10,367 nucleotides of DNA from DAOUMF01 sp034411955 (GTDB lineage: Bacteria > Chloroflexota > Dehalococcoidia > SM23-28-2 > RBG-16-64-32). The stretch is from the NCBI GenBank assembly GCA_034411955.1, contig DAOUMF010000072.1, positions 1-10,367 on the forward strand, read 5' to 3'. Of this stretch, positions 1 to 6,401 are shown piece by piece. Positions within the stretch are counted from its first letter, which is position 1; every line of letters starts with the position of its first letter. The notes below the pieces were generated by a model. That model did not search any database, was not told the origin of the DNA, and saw nothing but the letters and a program-made list of their open reading frames with translations. The translations under genes were made by a program, and so were the position numbers.

Positions 1-244
1 GCTTCAGTAGCTGGTCCTTCACCTCGCGCGGCAGCAGCTCGATGGTCTTGGTGGTGGCCGTGTCACATTTGGCCATCGGGTAGCGCTTCAGGAGAGCGTC
101 TCGCTGGGAAGGGTTGGCCGGCACCTGGATGACCTTCAGCCCCGCCAGGACGTCCTTGGTCATCCCGGCGACACCTGCCTCGGTCAGCGCCTCCAAGCGC
201 TCTTCGTTGATCCAGATGTTGATGGGGAATGTCTCTTCGCTCAT
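1..244 (-). CDS. Unrecognised small protein downstream of sat (3' end cut by window edge)
   Basis: An open frame of 81 codons starts at ATG 244 and runs off the left edge, so the C-terminus is unknown. The protein begins MSEETFPINIWINEERLEAL and looks soluble and mixed alpha/beta. It has one cysteine in the visible part (about residue 61), no signal peptide and no membrane segment. I do not recognise the family; it is not APS kinase, an APS reductase subunit or a ferredoxin as far as visible. Two in-frame ATGs exist (250 and 244). The GGAGG at about 252-256 is only 2 bases from the first but 8 from the second, which favours 244. The gene starts 14 bases after the sat stop codon, so it is probably co-transcribed with sat, and a role linked to sulfate activation is a guess from position only. 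Confidence 0.7.
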   Translation of the reverse strand, partial: MSEETFPINIWINEERLEALTEAGVAGMTKDVLAGLKVIQVPANPSQRDALLKRYPMAKCDTATTKTIELLPREVKDQLLK

Positions 245-258
245 TGTCATGGCCTCCA

Positions 259-1491
259 CTAGAGAACCGGCACCGTCATCACAGGGTCTCCCCGCTCAAG
301 GTAGCTTTCGGTCACGAACGGGGAGCCGCCGCCGTACTTCTCCGCGCTCTCCATCACAAGATCGAACACCTCAGGGCGGAAAAGCAGCCGCGGTGGCTGG
401 ACGCCGTCCTGGATGATGCTGCGAATGAGGCTGCCGCTGAACCGCTGCGCCGCCTCTTTGTGACCGCACTGCTCCTCGTACGCGATGCCCGCGCACTCAG
501 GGCAGTAGAACCACTCAAACGCCTTCACCGGGTAGATGCCGAGGTCTGGCAGTTCCTCGAAGATGCGGTGGGCGGCGTAGGGGTCGTAGTAGGTTCCCAC
601 TCCGGCGTGGTCGCGGCCGAACATGTGGAGCGTGCAGCCCAGGTTCTTCCGGACGATGGCGTGGAAGACAGCCTCCCGCGGTCCGGCGTAGCGCATGTCC
701 CAGAACAGGAGGGACGTCATGTGGATGTTCTCCGCGAAGTAGCCGGCCTTCCGGAGGATATCGTGCGTCACGATGATGGCTTCGTCGATGTAGTCGCCGG
801 CGCGCTTCTCACCGATGACGGCATTCACCAGGACGGCATCCGCGTTCGCCTCGAACCACGCCCCTTTCATCAGCCACTCGTGGCCTGTGTGGGGGACGTT
901 GCGCGTCTGGTGTGCGACCACCCGCTTCCAGCCGCGACGCGAGAACTCCTCCCGAAGCGCTCGTGGCGGGTAGAAGAAGCGGTCAAACGGCGGGTTTATC
1001 TTGGGTGGGTTGACGATGGTGACCTTCCCGCCTAAGAAGCGTCCCGCGTAGGCTTGGGTACGCCTGACACCCGGATGCTTGTCCTCTTTGGTCCCGTAAA
1101 CGTTCTCGGCCATGACATCCAGGTCGTACGAGAAGATCTCTTCGACGTCCAGGGTGGCCAGGGGGTTGCCCTCGTAGGTCAGGAGCAGCGTGTCCCCTTC
1201 CTTGACGCCAAGCTCCTGGATCTCCCGCTCCTCGATGTCGAAAACGATGGGGATACTCCAGACGTAGCCGCTCGCTAGCGTCATCTTCTTGACCACGGAG
1301 TCAACGTCCGCCTGGGTCATGAACCCTTCGAGGGGCGAGAAATAGCCATAGGCTATGCTCACCACCTCCCGCGCTAGCTGGCTCCTGATCGGTATGCGGG
1401 GTAGTCCCTTGATCCTCTCCTTAGCCTTCTTGGGCTCTTCCAGTCTCTCTATGATTGTGCCGCCGTGAGGGGACAGGGCATTATCTACCAT
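259..1491 (-). CDS. sat: Sulfate adenylyltransferase (ATP sulfurylase), single-chain zinc type
   Basis: The 410-residue protein forms adenosine 5'-phosphosulfate and pyrophosphate from sulfate and ATP, or runs in reverse in sulfur oxidisers; it is cytoplasmic. An N-terminal PUA-like domain (about 1-165) precedes the nucleotidyltransferase domain. That domain carries QTRN at 195-198, the HxGH motif HTGH at 201-204 and GRDHAG at 292-297. C330, C333, C342 and H344 form the zinc-binding motif seen in many prokaryotic Sat proteins. The segment FSGSLIRSIIQDG (351-363) corresponds to the conserved loop near the C-terminus, and the length is normal for the family. I chose ATG 1491 because GGAGGTG lies 5 bases upstream and the family N-terminus begins there; the longer frame to 1596 lacks a ribosome site. 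No apr, dsr or cys genes are in the window, so assimilatory and dissimilatory roles cannot be separated. Confidence 0.96.
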   Translation of the reverse strand: MVDNALSPHGGTIIERLEEPKKAKERIKGLPRIPIRSQLAREVVSIAYGYFSPLEGFMTQADVDSVVKKMTLASGYVWSIPIVFDIEEREIQELGVKEGDTLLLTYEGNPLATLDVEEIFSYDLDVMAENVYGTKEDKHPGVRRTQAYAGRFLGGKVTIVNPPKINPPFDRFFYPPRALREEFSRRGWKRVVAHQTRNVPHTGHEWLMKGAWFEANADAVLVNAVIGEKRAGDYIDEAIIVTHDILRKAGYFAENIHMTSLLFWDMRYAGPREAVFHAIVRKNLGCTLHMFGRDHAGVGTYYDPYAAHRIFEELPDLGIYPVKAFEWFYCPECAGIAYEEQCGHKEAAQRFSGSLIRSIIQDGVQPPRLLFRPEVFDLVMESAEKYGGGSPFVTESYLERGDPVMTVPVL

Positions 1492-1616
1492 GTGCACCTC
1501 CACACTGCTGTGAGTTGTCCGCGTCGGGCCCGGAGCGACCTCTGGTCCTCCTGATAACCCACCTATTAAGGCTAAACAAGGCGGAGAAAGCGACAATCCG
1601 CAAGGGTGACTAGTAC

Positions 1617-1637
1617 CGCTAGGGCGAACGCCTAGCG
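1617..1637. repeat. Perfect 7-bp inverted repeat upstream of sat (possible operator)
   Basis: CGCTAGG (1617-1623) and CCTAGCG (1631-1637) are exact reverse complements separated by 7 bases (GCGAACG). The repeat lies about 126-146 bases upstream of the sat start codon, so it could be a regulator site or an RNA hairpin. No matching regulator is in the window. Confidence 0.45.
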
Positions 1638-1677
1638 AAATAGCGCGCGACTATCTAGGGTATCTAGAGAGCCGAGC

Positions 1678-1700
1678 CGGACGGCGGCTCCCACCGTCCG
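1678..1700. repeat. Strong GC-rich stem-loop between chrA and sat
   Basis: CGGACGG (1678-1684) pairs with CCGTCCG (1694-1700). After one C/A mismatch the stem continues with GG/CC and closes on a CTC triloop, giving about 9 pairs. It lies 86 bases past the chrA stop codon. No T-run follows on either strand, so if it ends the chrA transcript it is not a classical intrinsic terminator; it may instead protect an mRNA end. Confidence 0.45.
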
Positions 1701-1785
1701 CCTCCTCCAGGCAGGCCGACAACCAGTCGTGCCTTCGGTGCTCTGCAGACGCGGCTGAGACCTTCCACCACCGCCTGATTGCAGC

Positions 1786-3000
1786 CTAACCCAACGTTGA
1801 CTTGTAGGCGAGGCCGACGAGGCCACCCAGGAGCACGAGCCAGGCGGAGTTCAGGTTGAAGCGGAAAAGCAGGGCGGCGCCGAGGGCGGCGAGAACCGCC
1901 GTCAGCGGATCGACGATCGCCTTCTGGGCTAGCTGCCAGGTGACGCCTGCCATGAGCGCCAGGGCAGCGACGTTCACCCCATCAAGAAGCGCCCCCGCCC
2001 AGGGCGAGCGCCGAAGGTGTGGGATAATCGGGCCACTCACTACTACGAAGATGAACGACGGCAGGAAGATGCCCAACGTCGCCAGCAGCGCCCCCTCCCA
2101 GCTCCCCAGCAGGTAACCGATGAATGTGGCTGTCGACGAAAGGGGGCCGGGGGTCACCTGGCCCACCGCCACCGCGTCCAGGAGCTGTTCCTCCGTTAGC
2201 CACCCGAGTCGCTCTACGAAGTCGGCGCGCAAGAACGCCAGCAGCACGTAGCCGCTTCCGTAGAGGATGGACCCGATCTTGAGAAACGTGAGGAAAAGCT
2301 GGCTCAGGCTGACGGAGGCCGCCGTGGCGGCGGCGGTCGTGCCCAGCGGCAGCGCGATCTTGGCCGCACCCAGGCCCGGCAGGAGCAGCCCGGCCCAGGC
2401 GCTTCCCAGACCGACCAGACGACGCAGATTTCGCGCCACCATGACGAAGACCCCCGCGCCGAACAGCAGGGCGATCTCGTTGAACCCCACGAAGTAGAGG
2501 ACAAGAACCGCAATGCCCACCGCCGGCGCGAGCCAGCCGCGGACGGCCGTCCGCCCAAGGGCCCAGAGCGCCTGCATCACCACGCCGATGATGACCGGCG
2601 TGACCCCGTAGAGAAGCCATGTGACCTCTGGCGTCGTGCCGTACTCAACGTACGCCCAGGCGAACCCCAGCGTTACGAGCATCGCCGGGGCGATGAAGCC
2701 CACGCCGGCAAGGATTAGGCCGCGCCAGCCTGCCCGTACCCGGCCCAGGTGAATGGCCATCTCGGTCGCGTTGGGGCCAGGGATCAGGTTCGTGGCGCCC
2801 AGGAGGTCGAGGAACTGCGAGTCGTCCACCCAGCGGCGTCGCGCCACCACCTCGTCCCGCATCATCCCGATGTAGACCGCCGGGCCCCCATACGAGAAGA
2901 AGCCGAGCCGCAGGAACAGGCGGCCTACCTCAGCCAGCCGGGCCCCCGCGCTCAATTCGGGGGGCGACTCTACATCGACCGGGTCTCGCTTCTCTGCCAT
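1786..3000 (-). CDS. chrA: ChrA family chromate transporter, two-domain (long-chain) form
   Basis: The 404-residue membrane protein belongs to the CHR superfamily, whose characterised members export chromate and give chromate resistance. Two homologous transporter domains are visible. The first carries SYGGPA (36-41), the MRDEVV-RRRWV segment (47-57) and PGPNATE (74-80). The second carries YGSGYV (247-252), RADFVERLGWLTEEQLLD (258-275) and QVTPGPLSSTATFIGY (281-296). Many hydrophobic stretches between them fit about 10-12 membrane helices. Length is typical and the gene looks intact. The start at ATG 3000 gives a short hydrophilic N-terminus before the first domain, but the ribosome site (GGGGAC about 9 bases upstream) is weak. 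chrA is separated by about 250 bases from the genes on each side and probably has its own promoter. Substrates other than chromate are possible, since no chrB or chrF regulator is nearby. Confidence 0.93.
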   Translation of the reverse strand: MAEKRDPVDVESPPELSAGARLAEVGRLFLRLGFFSYGGPAVYIGMMRDEVVARRRWVDDSQFLDLLGATNLIPGPNATEMAIHLGRVRAGWRGLILAGVGFIAPAMLVTLGFAWAYVEYGTTPEVTWLLYGVTPVIIGVVMQALWALGRTAVRGWLAPAVGIAVLVLYFVGFNEIALLFGAGVFVMVARNLRRLVGLGSAWAGLLLPGLGAAKIALPLGTTAAATAASVSLSQLFLTFLKIGSILYGSGYVLLAFLRADFVERLGWLTEEQLLDAVAVGQVTPGPLSSTATFIGYLLGSWEGALLATLGIFLPSFIFVVVSGPIIPHLRRSPWAGALLDGVNVAALALMAGVTWQLAQKAIVDPLTAVLAALGAALLFRFNLNSAWLVLLGGLVGLAYKSTLG

Positions 3001-3077
3001 CGACCGGCGTCCCCACTATCGCCATCGCCCCGCCTCACGGTTCGCTCGCCCATATGGAGGTAGGGCATGCTCCGGTG

Positions 3078-3107
3078 ATTGTAGTGTCGGGCCTAGGTAA
3101 CAGACAA
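3078..3107 (-). promoter_or_regulatory. Probable sigma-70-type promoter of chrA
   Basis: Read on the minus strand, TTGTCT (3107-3102, 4 of 6 matches to TTGACA) is followed after 18 bases by TACAAT (3083-3078, 5 of 6 to TATAAT). Transcription would begin near 3071, giving a leader of about 70 bases before the chrA ATG. It is the best promoter-like match I noticed in this gap. Confidence 0.5.
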
Positions 3108-3141
3108 GCGCCTCGGACGGTCGCTCATTGGCTGGCGGTAA

Positions 3142-3163
3142 GGCGAGCCTGAAGGCTCACGCC
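3142..3163 (-). terminator. Hairpin that may end the perR-DUF3501 operon
   Basis: GAGCC and GGCTC pair around a TTCA tetraloop on the minus strand. A further GGC/GCC extends the stem beyond a 2-base bulge. It lies about 90 bases past the DUF3501 stop codon and upstream of the chrA promoter. No T-run follows (TTACC only), so it is a weak or Rho-assisted terminator at best. Confidence 0.3.
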
Positions 3164-3253
3164 GGCAGCCGCAAGCCGACGAACTGGGAGCGGCTACGGG
3201 CGGGAAGGGGGACTTCTTAGGCTGTGAAGCTCGTAGGAAGGGCCTCCTGCGGC

Positions 3254-3832
3254 CTAGGCGACATCAGGAGCCAGGGTCTCGCACACCGCCTGGTCTAGCT
3301 GAGCTACCGCCCGGTAGTTGGGGTGGTCCACCTCGATGGAGACTGGCTCGCTGCCGCTCCTGAAAGCGTCGCGCTCTGCGGGTGCCAGAGGGAACCTGAC
3401 GTACTGGACAGCGGCGACGCGGTCCTCCCGGCTCCAACCCGGCTCGAACACTCCGGGAACGATGTGCTCGGAACCGATGCGCAGCCGTACGTGCTCATTG
3501 ATGCCAACCAGTCGGTCCAACTCCGCGCGCATTCCGTCACGTTCGGTGAGCTCGATAAGCATCGTGGCGCTCAGCTCGCCATCCTCGGGGATCGAGCCGT
3601 TGTAGACGTCGATCTCGTCCTGGATGGCCTCAGGGCTCGTGATGTGCTCCGCCCGCACCATTTCCTGGATCTGGTAGAGGACGGTCTCGCGGTTCTCAAA
3701 CACCAGGCTGACGCTGTCGCCCACGGAGACTCGCCGCCGCTTCTTGATGTCGATGACATGCTGACGGAGGGCGTCCCGCATGGCTTCATACTCGGCCAGT
3801 GGCTTGACGTCGGCCAGGGTGATCTTCTGCAT
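3254..3832 (-). CDS. DUF3501 family protein
   Basis: The 192-residue soluble protein matches the DUF3501 family by recall of its conserved segments. These are KKRRRVSVGD (30-39), LVFENRETVLYQIQEM (43-58), the acidic stretch DEIDVYNGSIP (72-82), ATMLIEL (89-95) and LVGINEHV (108-115). The biochemical role is not established. Members are repeatedly encoded beside rubrerythrin and a GlpC-like Fe-S protein, as here, which suggests a part in peroxide or oxygen stress metabolism. The ATG lies 3 bases after the stop codon of the Fe-S gene. Its ribosome site (GAGGGGGAG) is inside the end of that gene, so translation is very probably coupled. It is the last gene of the operon. There is one cysteine (in the C-terminal VCET segment), so it is unlikely to hold an Fe-S cluster itself. 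Confidence 0.88.
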   Translation of the reverse strand: MQKITLADVKPLAEYEAMRDALRQHVIDIKKRRRVSVGDSVSLVFENRETVLYQIQEMVRAEHITSPEAIQDEIDVYNGSIPEDGELSATMLIELTERDGMRAELDRLVGINEHVRLRIGSEHIVPGVFEPGWSREDRVAAVQYVRFPLAPAERDAFRSGSEPVSIEVDHPNYRAVAQLDQAVCETLAPDVA

Positions 3833-3835
3833 GAC

Positions 3836-5107
3836 TCACTCCCCCTCAGCCGGCGCGTAGGCGGCCTGAAGCACCTGGATGGGGTGCACCGGCCGGACGC
3901 CGGTCGCCTGCTCGATCTGCGCTTGAGCGAGGGGGCAGTCGGTGGCAGCCAGGGCAGGCTGAGCCTGCTGTACTTCCTGGAAGAGACGCCGCCCCACCTT
4001 AAGGGACAGATCGAAGTACTCTTTCTTGACGGCCCATGCGCCGTCATGGGCCGAACAGCGGTCCACCACCTGGACGGACGATCCTGGTATGAGCTTCATC
4101 AGGTCGCGCGACTTGTAGCCGATGTTCTGGGCCTTCAGGTGGCAAGGCAGGTGGTAGACGATCTTGCCGGGCTGGTTGGCGAACTCCGTGCTGAAGGCTC
4201 CCTCGTCGTGCAGGCCCATCAGGTACTCACAGATGTCGTATGTGTGTGAGGCAACCGGTTCGGCTTCCGGACCCACGAGGCGCGGGTACTCCTGCTTCAG
4301 GGTGTAGCTGCAGGTCGGTCCGGGGACGACGATGTCGTAGCCCTCCTCGACGGCGCGCAGCAGCGAGCGAAGGTTGAATCGGGCCTTCTCGATGGCCGCG
4401 GACACCCCGCCCCCATCCAGGAACGGCATGCCACAGCATCCCTGCTCTGGGCAGGAGACGGTGACGCCGTTGCGCTCCAGCACCTCGACACAGGCCTTTC
4501 CGACCTGGGGGTCGTTGTAGTTGACGTAGCAGGTGTAGAAGAGGGCCACTTTCCGCCCTCCGCTATCGCCAGGGAGGGCCGGCCGCCCCTTGCGGCTGCG
4601 GAACCAGGCGGCGAAGCTCTGGCGGTGGAAGCGCGGCAGAACCCGCTGCCGATGGATGCCCAGCGTCCTCTCCAGCAGGAACCTAGTGGGGGGCAGGCTG
4701 TTGGCCCAATTGGAGATGGGGGCAGTGAGGCCGCCCAGGCGCCCCAGCAGATCGGTGTTGCCCAGGATGCGGTCCTGAAACTTCATGCCGTGACGCCGCA
4801 CCCTCAGCGCCTTGGCCCGCGTCATGAGAGCAGGGAAGTCCACCTGCCACTCGTGGGGAGGGGTGTACGGACAGCGGACGTAGCACAGCTTGCACTGGTA
4901 GCAGAGGTCCACCACGTTGTCCCAGTCAGCGGCGCTCACCTTCTCCACCTCACCATCCACGCCATCCGTGATATCCATGAGCGCGGGAAAGGCGGGACAA
5001 ATGGTGACGCAGAGACGACAGCCGTGGCAGATCTCAAACACGCGGCGGGCCTCGGCCTCATATCCGCTTTCATCCCAGTAACTTTCGGAGACGGGGTGCA
5101 CGATCAC
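3836..5107 (-). CDS. GlpC/HdrD-like iron-sulfur oxidoreductase, rubrerythrin-associated type
   Basis: The 423-residue cytoplasmic protein is built like the Fe-S subunit of anaerobic glycerol-3-phosphate dehydrogenase and heterodisulfide reductase D. Two [4Fe-4S] motifs lie at C27/C30/C33/C37 (CHGCRLCVTICP) and C69/C72/C75/C79 (CYQCKLCYVRCP). Two cysteine-rich (CCG-type) domains follow. The first has C193, C219, C224 and C225 (GCCGMP). The second has C322, but its expected CCG is replaced by CSAHDG at 351-356, a form I recall from members linked to rubrerythrin and DUF3501. C266 and C391 are further possible ligands. The start is GTG 5107, with GGGAGG 6 bases upstream. The gene lies 122 bases after rubrerythrin and is coupled to DUF3501. 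It probably passes electrons, perhaps to the rubrerythrin; the donor is unknown and no dehydrogenase partner is present. Confidence 0.9.
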   Translation of the reverse strand: MIVHPVSESYWDESGYEAEARRVFEICHGCRLCVTICPAFPALMDITDGVDGEVEKVSAADWDNVVDLCYQCKLCYVRCPYTPPHEWQVDFPALMTRAKALRVRRHGMKFQDRILGNTDLLGRLGGLTAPISNWANSLPPTRFLLERTLGIHRQRVLPRFHRQSFAAWFRSRKGRPALPGDSGGRKVALFYTCYVNYNDPQVGKACVEVLERNGVTVSCPEQGCCGMPFLDGGGVSAAIEKARFNLRSLLRAVEEGYDIVVPGPTCSYTLKQEYPRLVGPEAEPVASHTYDICEYLMGLHDEGAFSTEFANQPGKIVYHLPCHLKAQNIGYKSRDLMKLIPGSSVQVVDRCSAHDGAWAVKKEYFDLSLKVGRRLFQEVQQAQPALAATDCPLAQAQIEQATGVRPVHPIQVLQAAYAPAEGE

Positions 5108-5154
5108 GGCAGGCCTCCCTTCGTGCGCGTACGGCGACTGATGCTTCGGAAGCT

Positions 5155-5172
5155 GCCAGCCACTGGGCTGGC
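5155..5172. repeat. Perfect 7-bp stem, 4-base loop between rubrerythrin and the Fe-S gene
   Basis: GCCAGCC (5155-5161) and GGCTGGC (5166-5172) pair exactly around four bases. The hairpin lies 57 bases past the rubrerythrin stop codon and 47 bases before the GTG of the next gene. There is no T-run after it in the direction of transcription. It could be an mRNA processing or stabilising element that lets rubrerythrin be made in excess over the downstream genes. Confidence 0.5.
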
Positions 5173-5229
5173 CCCTCGTGTATACAACAGCTCCGCTGAG
5201 ATGCGGTAGGGCCTTGGACTTGCAGTCGG

Positions 5230-5679
5230 CTAGATGGCGTCCGCCGGCTCCTTGCCGGCGATGGCCTCGAGGCCTTTAGTGAAGCGGCCGGCGTGAGACC
5301 GCTCGGCCTTGGCCAGGGTCTCGAACCACTCGGCGAGCTCCTCGAAGCCCTCGTCGCGCGCCGTCTTGGCGAAGCCCGGGTACATCTGGGTGTACTCGTA
5401 GGTTTCGCCCTCGATCCCCGAGCGCAGGTTCTCCTCCGTCGTGCCGATCGGCACGTCCGTAACGGGGTCAGCGACCTCCTTCAGGAAATCCAGGTGCCCG
5501 AAGGCGTGACCCGTCTCCGCTTCGCCCGTGTCGCGGAAAAGGCCACCGATGTCAGGGTATCCTTCGATGTCCGCCTGGCGGGCGAAGTAAAGATAGCGGC
5601 GGTTTGCCTGGGCCTCGCCAGCGAAGGCCTCCTTGAGGTTCTCCAGGCTCTTGCTGCCCTTCAGTCCGTTCCCTGCCAT
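5230..5679 (-). CDS. rbr: Rubrerythrin, diiron domain only (no rubredoxin domain)
   Basis: The 149-residue four-helix-bundle protein is expected to reduce hydrogen peroxide to water at a non-haem diiron centre in the cytoplasm. Likely iron ligands are E22 (GEAQANRRY), E55 and H58 (EAETGH), E92 and/or E95 (GETYEY), and E126 and H129 (AERSH), in the usual two E...ExxH sets. The classical C-terminal rubredoxin domain with two CxxC motifs is absent and the protein contains no cysteine. Electrons must therefore come from another protein, for which the neighbouring Fe-S protein is a candidate. The start at ATG 5679 is supported by an excellent ribosome site, AAGGAGGT, 9 bases upstream. It begins 50 bases after the perR stop codon with no clear separate PerR box, so it is probably read from the perR promoter. 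Confidence 0.93.
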   Translation of the reverse strand: MAGNGLKGSKSLENLKEAFAGEAQANRRYLYFARQADIEGYPDIGGLFRDTGEAETGHAFGHLDFLKEVADPVTDVPIGTTEENLRSGIEGETYEYTQMYPGFAKTARDEGFEELAEWFETLAKAERSHAGRFTKGLEAIAGKEPADAI

Positions 5680-5729
5680 TGTTCTCCTACCTCCTTCGAT
5701 CTTCGTGTTGCTGACTTCTATTCCATGCC

Positions 5730-6146
5730 TCAGTTACCTTGACAGCGCGGACAGACTCCGTAGAACTGGAGACGCTCATGAACGTCAGCCCAGCCTCTGC
5801 TGGCGGCCACCTCGGCGACTGTCAGCCTCATGTCGATGTCCAGATCCTCGATGACGCCGCACACGGTGCATACGAGGTGGGGGTGAGAAGAGGGATTGCG
5901 ACCGTCATAGCGGGCGCCGCCACTGAAGGGGAGCTCCAGAACCTCCTCCATCCCCTTCAGGCACTCGAGCGTGTTGTAGACGGTGGCCAGGCTGGTGGTA
6001 GGGAAGTCCTTTCGCACCTGACGGTACATCTGGTCCACGCTGGGGTGTTCGTCGCTCTCGACAAGGACCCTGATGATGGCGAGCCGCTGGGGTGTGATGC
6101 GATGCCCAGCGCTCTTGAGCTTAGTCAGGAGATCATCCAAGCGCAT
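5730..6146 (-). CDS. perR: Fur-family peroxide-sensing repressor, PerR type
   Basis: The 138-residue protein has an N-terminal winged helix (about 1-75, recognition segment TSLATVYNTL at 51-60) and a C-terminal dimerisation domain. Alignment by eye to Bacillus subtilis PerR places H34, D81, H88, H90 and D101 at the five regulatory Fe/Mn ligands. C93, C96, C132 and C135 sit at the structural zinc site. An aspartate at 101, equivalent to PerR D104, supports PerR rather than Fur. By analogy, metal-bound PerR would repress and iron-catalysed oxidation of the histidines would release it. It is the first gene of the perR-rbr-Fe-S-DUF3501 cluster, and a PerR-like operator overlaps its own promoter. 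The ribosome site before ATG 6146 is weak (GGAT), which may keep repressor levels low. Confidence 0.92.
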   Translation of the reverse strand: MRLDDLLTKLKSAGHRITPQRLAIIRVLVESDEHPSVDQMYRQVRKDFPTTSLATVYNTLECLKGMEEVLELPFSGGARYDGRNPSSHPHLVCTVCGVIEDLDIDMRLTVAEVAASRGWADVHERLQFYGVCPRCQGN

Positions 6147-6177
6147 TTGCAGGTATCCGTCTAGAGCCGCTCTTTCT

Positions 6178-6192
6178 TAATAATAATTCTAC
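6178..6192. promoter_or_regulatory. PerR-box-like operator over the perR promoter
   Basis: On the minus strand the 15-mer GTAGAATTATTATTA matches the B. subtilis PerR box TTANAATNATTNTAA at 10 of 12 defined positions. It is a conspicuous AT-rich patch in GC-rich surroundings. It covers the -10 hexamer and the probable start point, so a bound repressor would block transcription of perR and the genes behind it. Confidence 0.75.
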
Positions 6193-6213
6193 CACGCCTC
6201 TTCCGCATGTTAA
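6186..6213 (-). promoter_or_regulatory. Promoter of the perR-rbr-FeS-DUF3501 operon
   Basis: On the minus strand TTAACA (6213-6208, 5 of 6 to TTGACA) is followed after 16 bases by TAGAAT (6191-6186, 5 of 6 to TATAAT). Transcription would start near 6179, leaving a leader of about 32 bases before the perR ATG. It is the strongest promoter match in the window. Confidence 0.75.
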
Positions 6214-6307
6214 CACCGGGGGGGTCGCCGGATGCGCCTGTGGTAGGGCCGTCGGCAGTCGGTCACGGTGGGCGTGATGGGGGCTGGTGTGTTCGGCGCT
6301 GGCCGGA

Positions 6308-6396
6308 GCAGAAAAGAAGAAGGGCGAGCAGCAGTCGCTACCTTCTTCTGCGGGTTGGGCTCACCACAACTGAACAGCGCGATCGCTTGCCCGCCC
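6308..6396 (-). ncRNA. Candidate small RNA of about 85 nt (no known family)
   Basis: A leftward promoter at 6402-6430 would start transcription near 6395, and an intrinsic-terminator-like hairpin with a T-rich tail ends at about 6311. Between them lie about 46 bases of unstructured-looking sequence containing the palindrome GCGATCGC (6379-6386). A GTG-initiated frame crosses the stretch but reads straight through the terminator and has no ribosome site, so coding is unlikely. It could also be the tail of a longer transcript from the tRNA side. I recognise no Rfam family. Confidence 0.35.
6311..6349 (-). terminator. Intrinsic terminator reading leftward
   Basis: AGAAGAAGG (6315-6323) and CCTTCTTCT (6341-6349) pair exactly over 9 bp. 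After a 2-base bulge on one side, GCGA/TCGC adds 4 bp and closes a 7-base loop. On the minus strand the stem ends CTTCTTCT and runs into TTTC, giving a T-rich tail; on the plus strand no T-run follows. It should stop leftward transcripts before the perR promoter. Confidence 0.65.
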
Positions 6397-6401
6397 ACAT
6401 A

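Larger units (their letters stand above)
1492..1785. other. Intergenic region between chrA and sat with hairpins and a CTAG cluster
   Basis: This 294-base gap should hold the end of the chrA transcript and the sat promoter, but I see no convincing -35/-10 pair. It contains two inverted repeats (listed separately) and five CTAG tetramers within 1610-1667. Short frames here have no ribosome site or family resemblance. Confidence 0.6.

Noticed and set aside
229..1035. 268-codon plus-strand frame
   Set aside because: It lies antisense to sat, which has clear motifs; long antisense frames are expected in GC-rich coding DNA.
1492..1596. Longer sat frame starting at ATG 1596
   Set aside because: The extra 35 residues are unlike any Sat N-terminus and lack a ribosome site, whereas ATG 1491 has GGAGG at good spacing.
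1632..1826. 64-codon minus-strand frame overlapping the end of chrA
   Set aside because: Low-complexity, arginine- and serine-rich translation of noncoding DNA with no ribosome site evidence.
3323..4249. 308-codon plus-strand frame
   Set aside because: Antisense to the DUF3501 and Fe-S genes, with no recognisable domain.
4625..5209. 194-codon plus-strand frame
   Set aside because: Antisense to the Fe-S protein gene; no family resemblance.
6210..6398. 62-codon minus-strand frame starting at GTG 6398
   Set aside because: It runs through a strong terminator hairpin and into the perR promoter, with no ribosome site.
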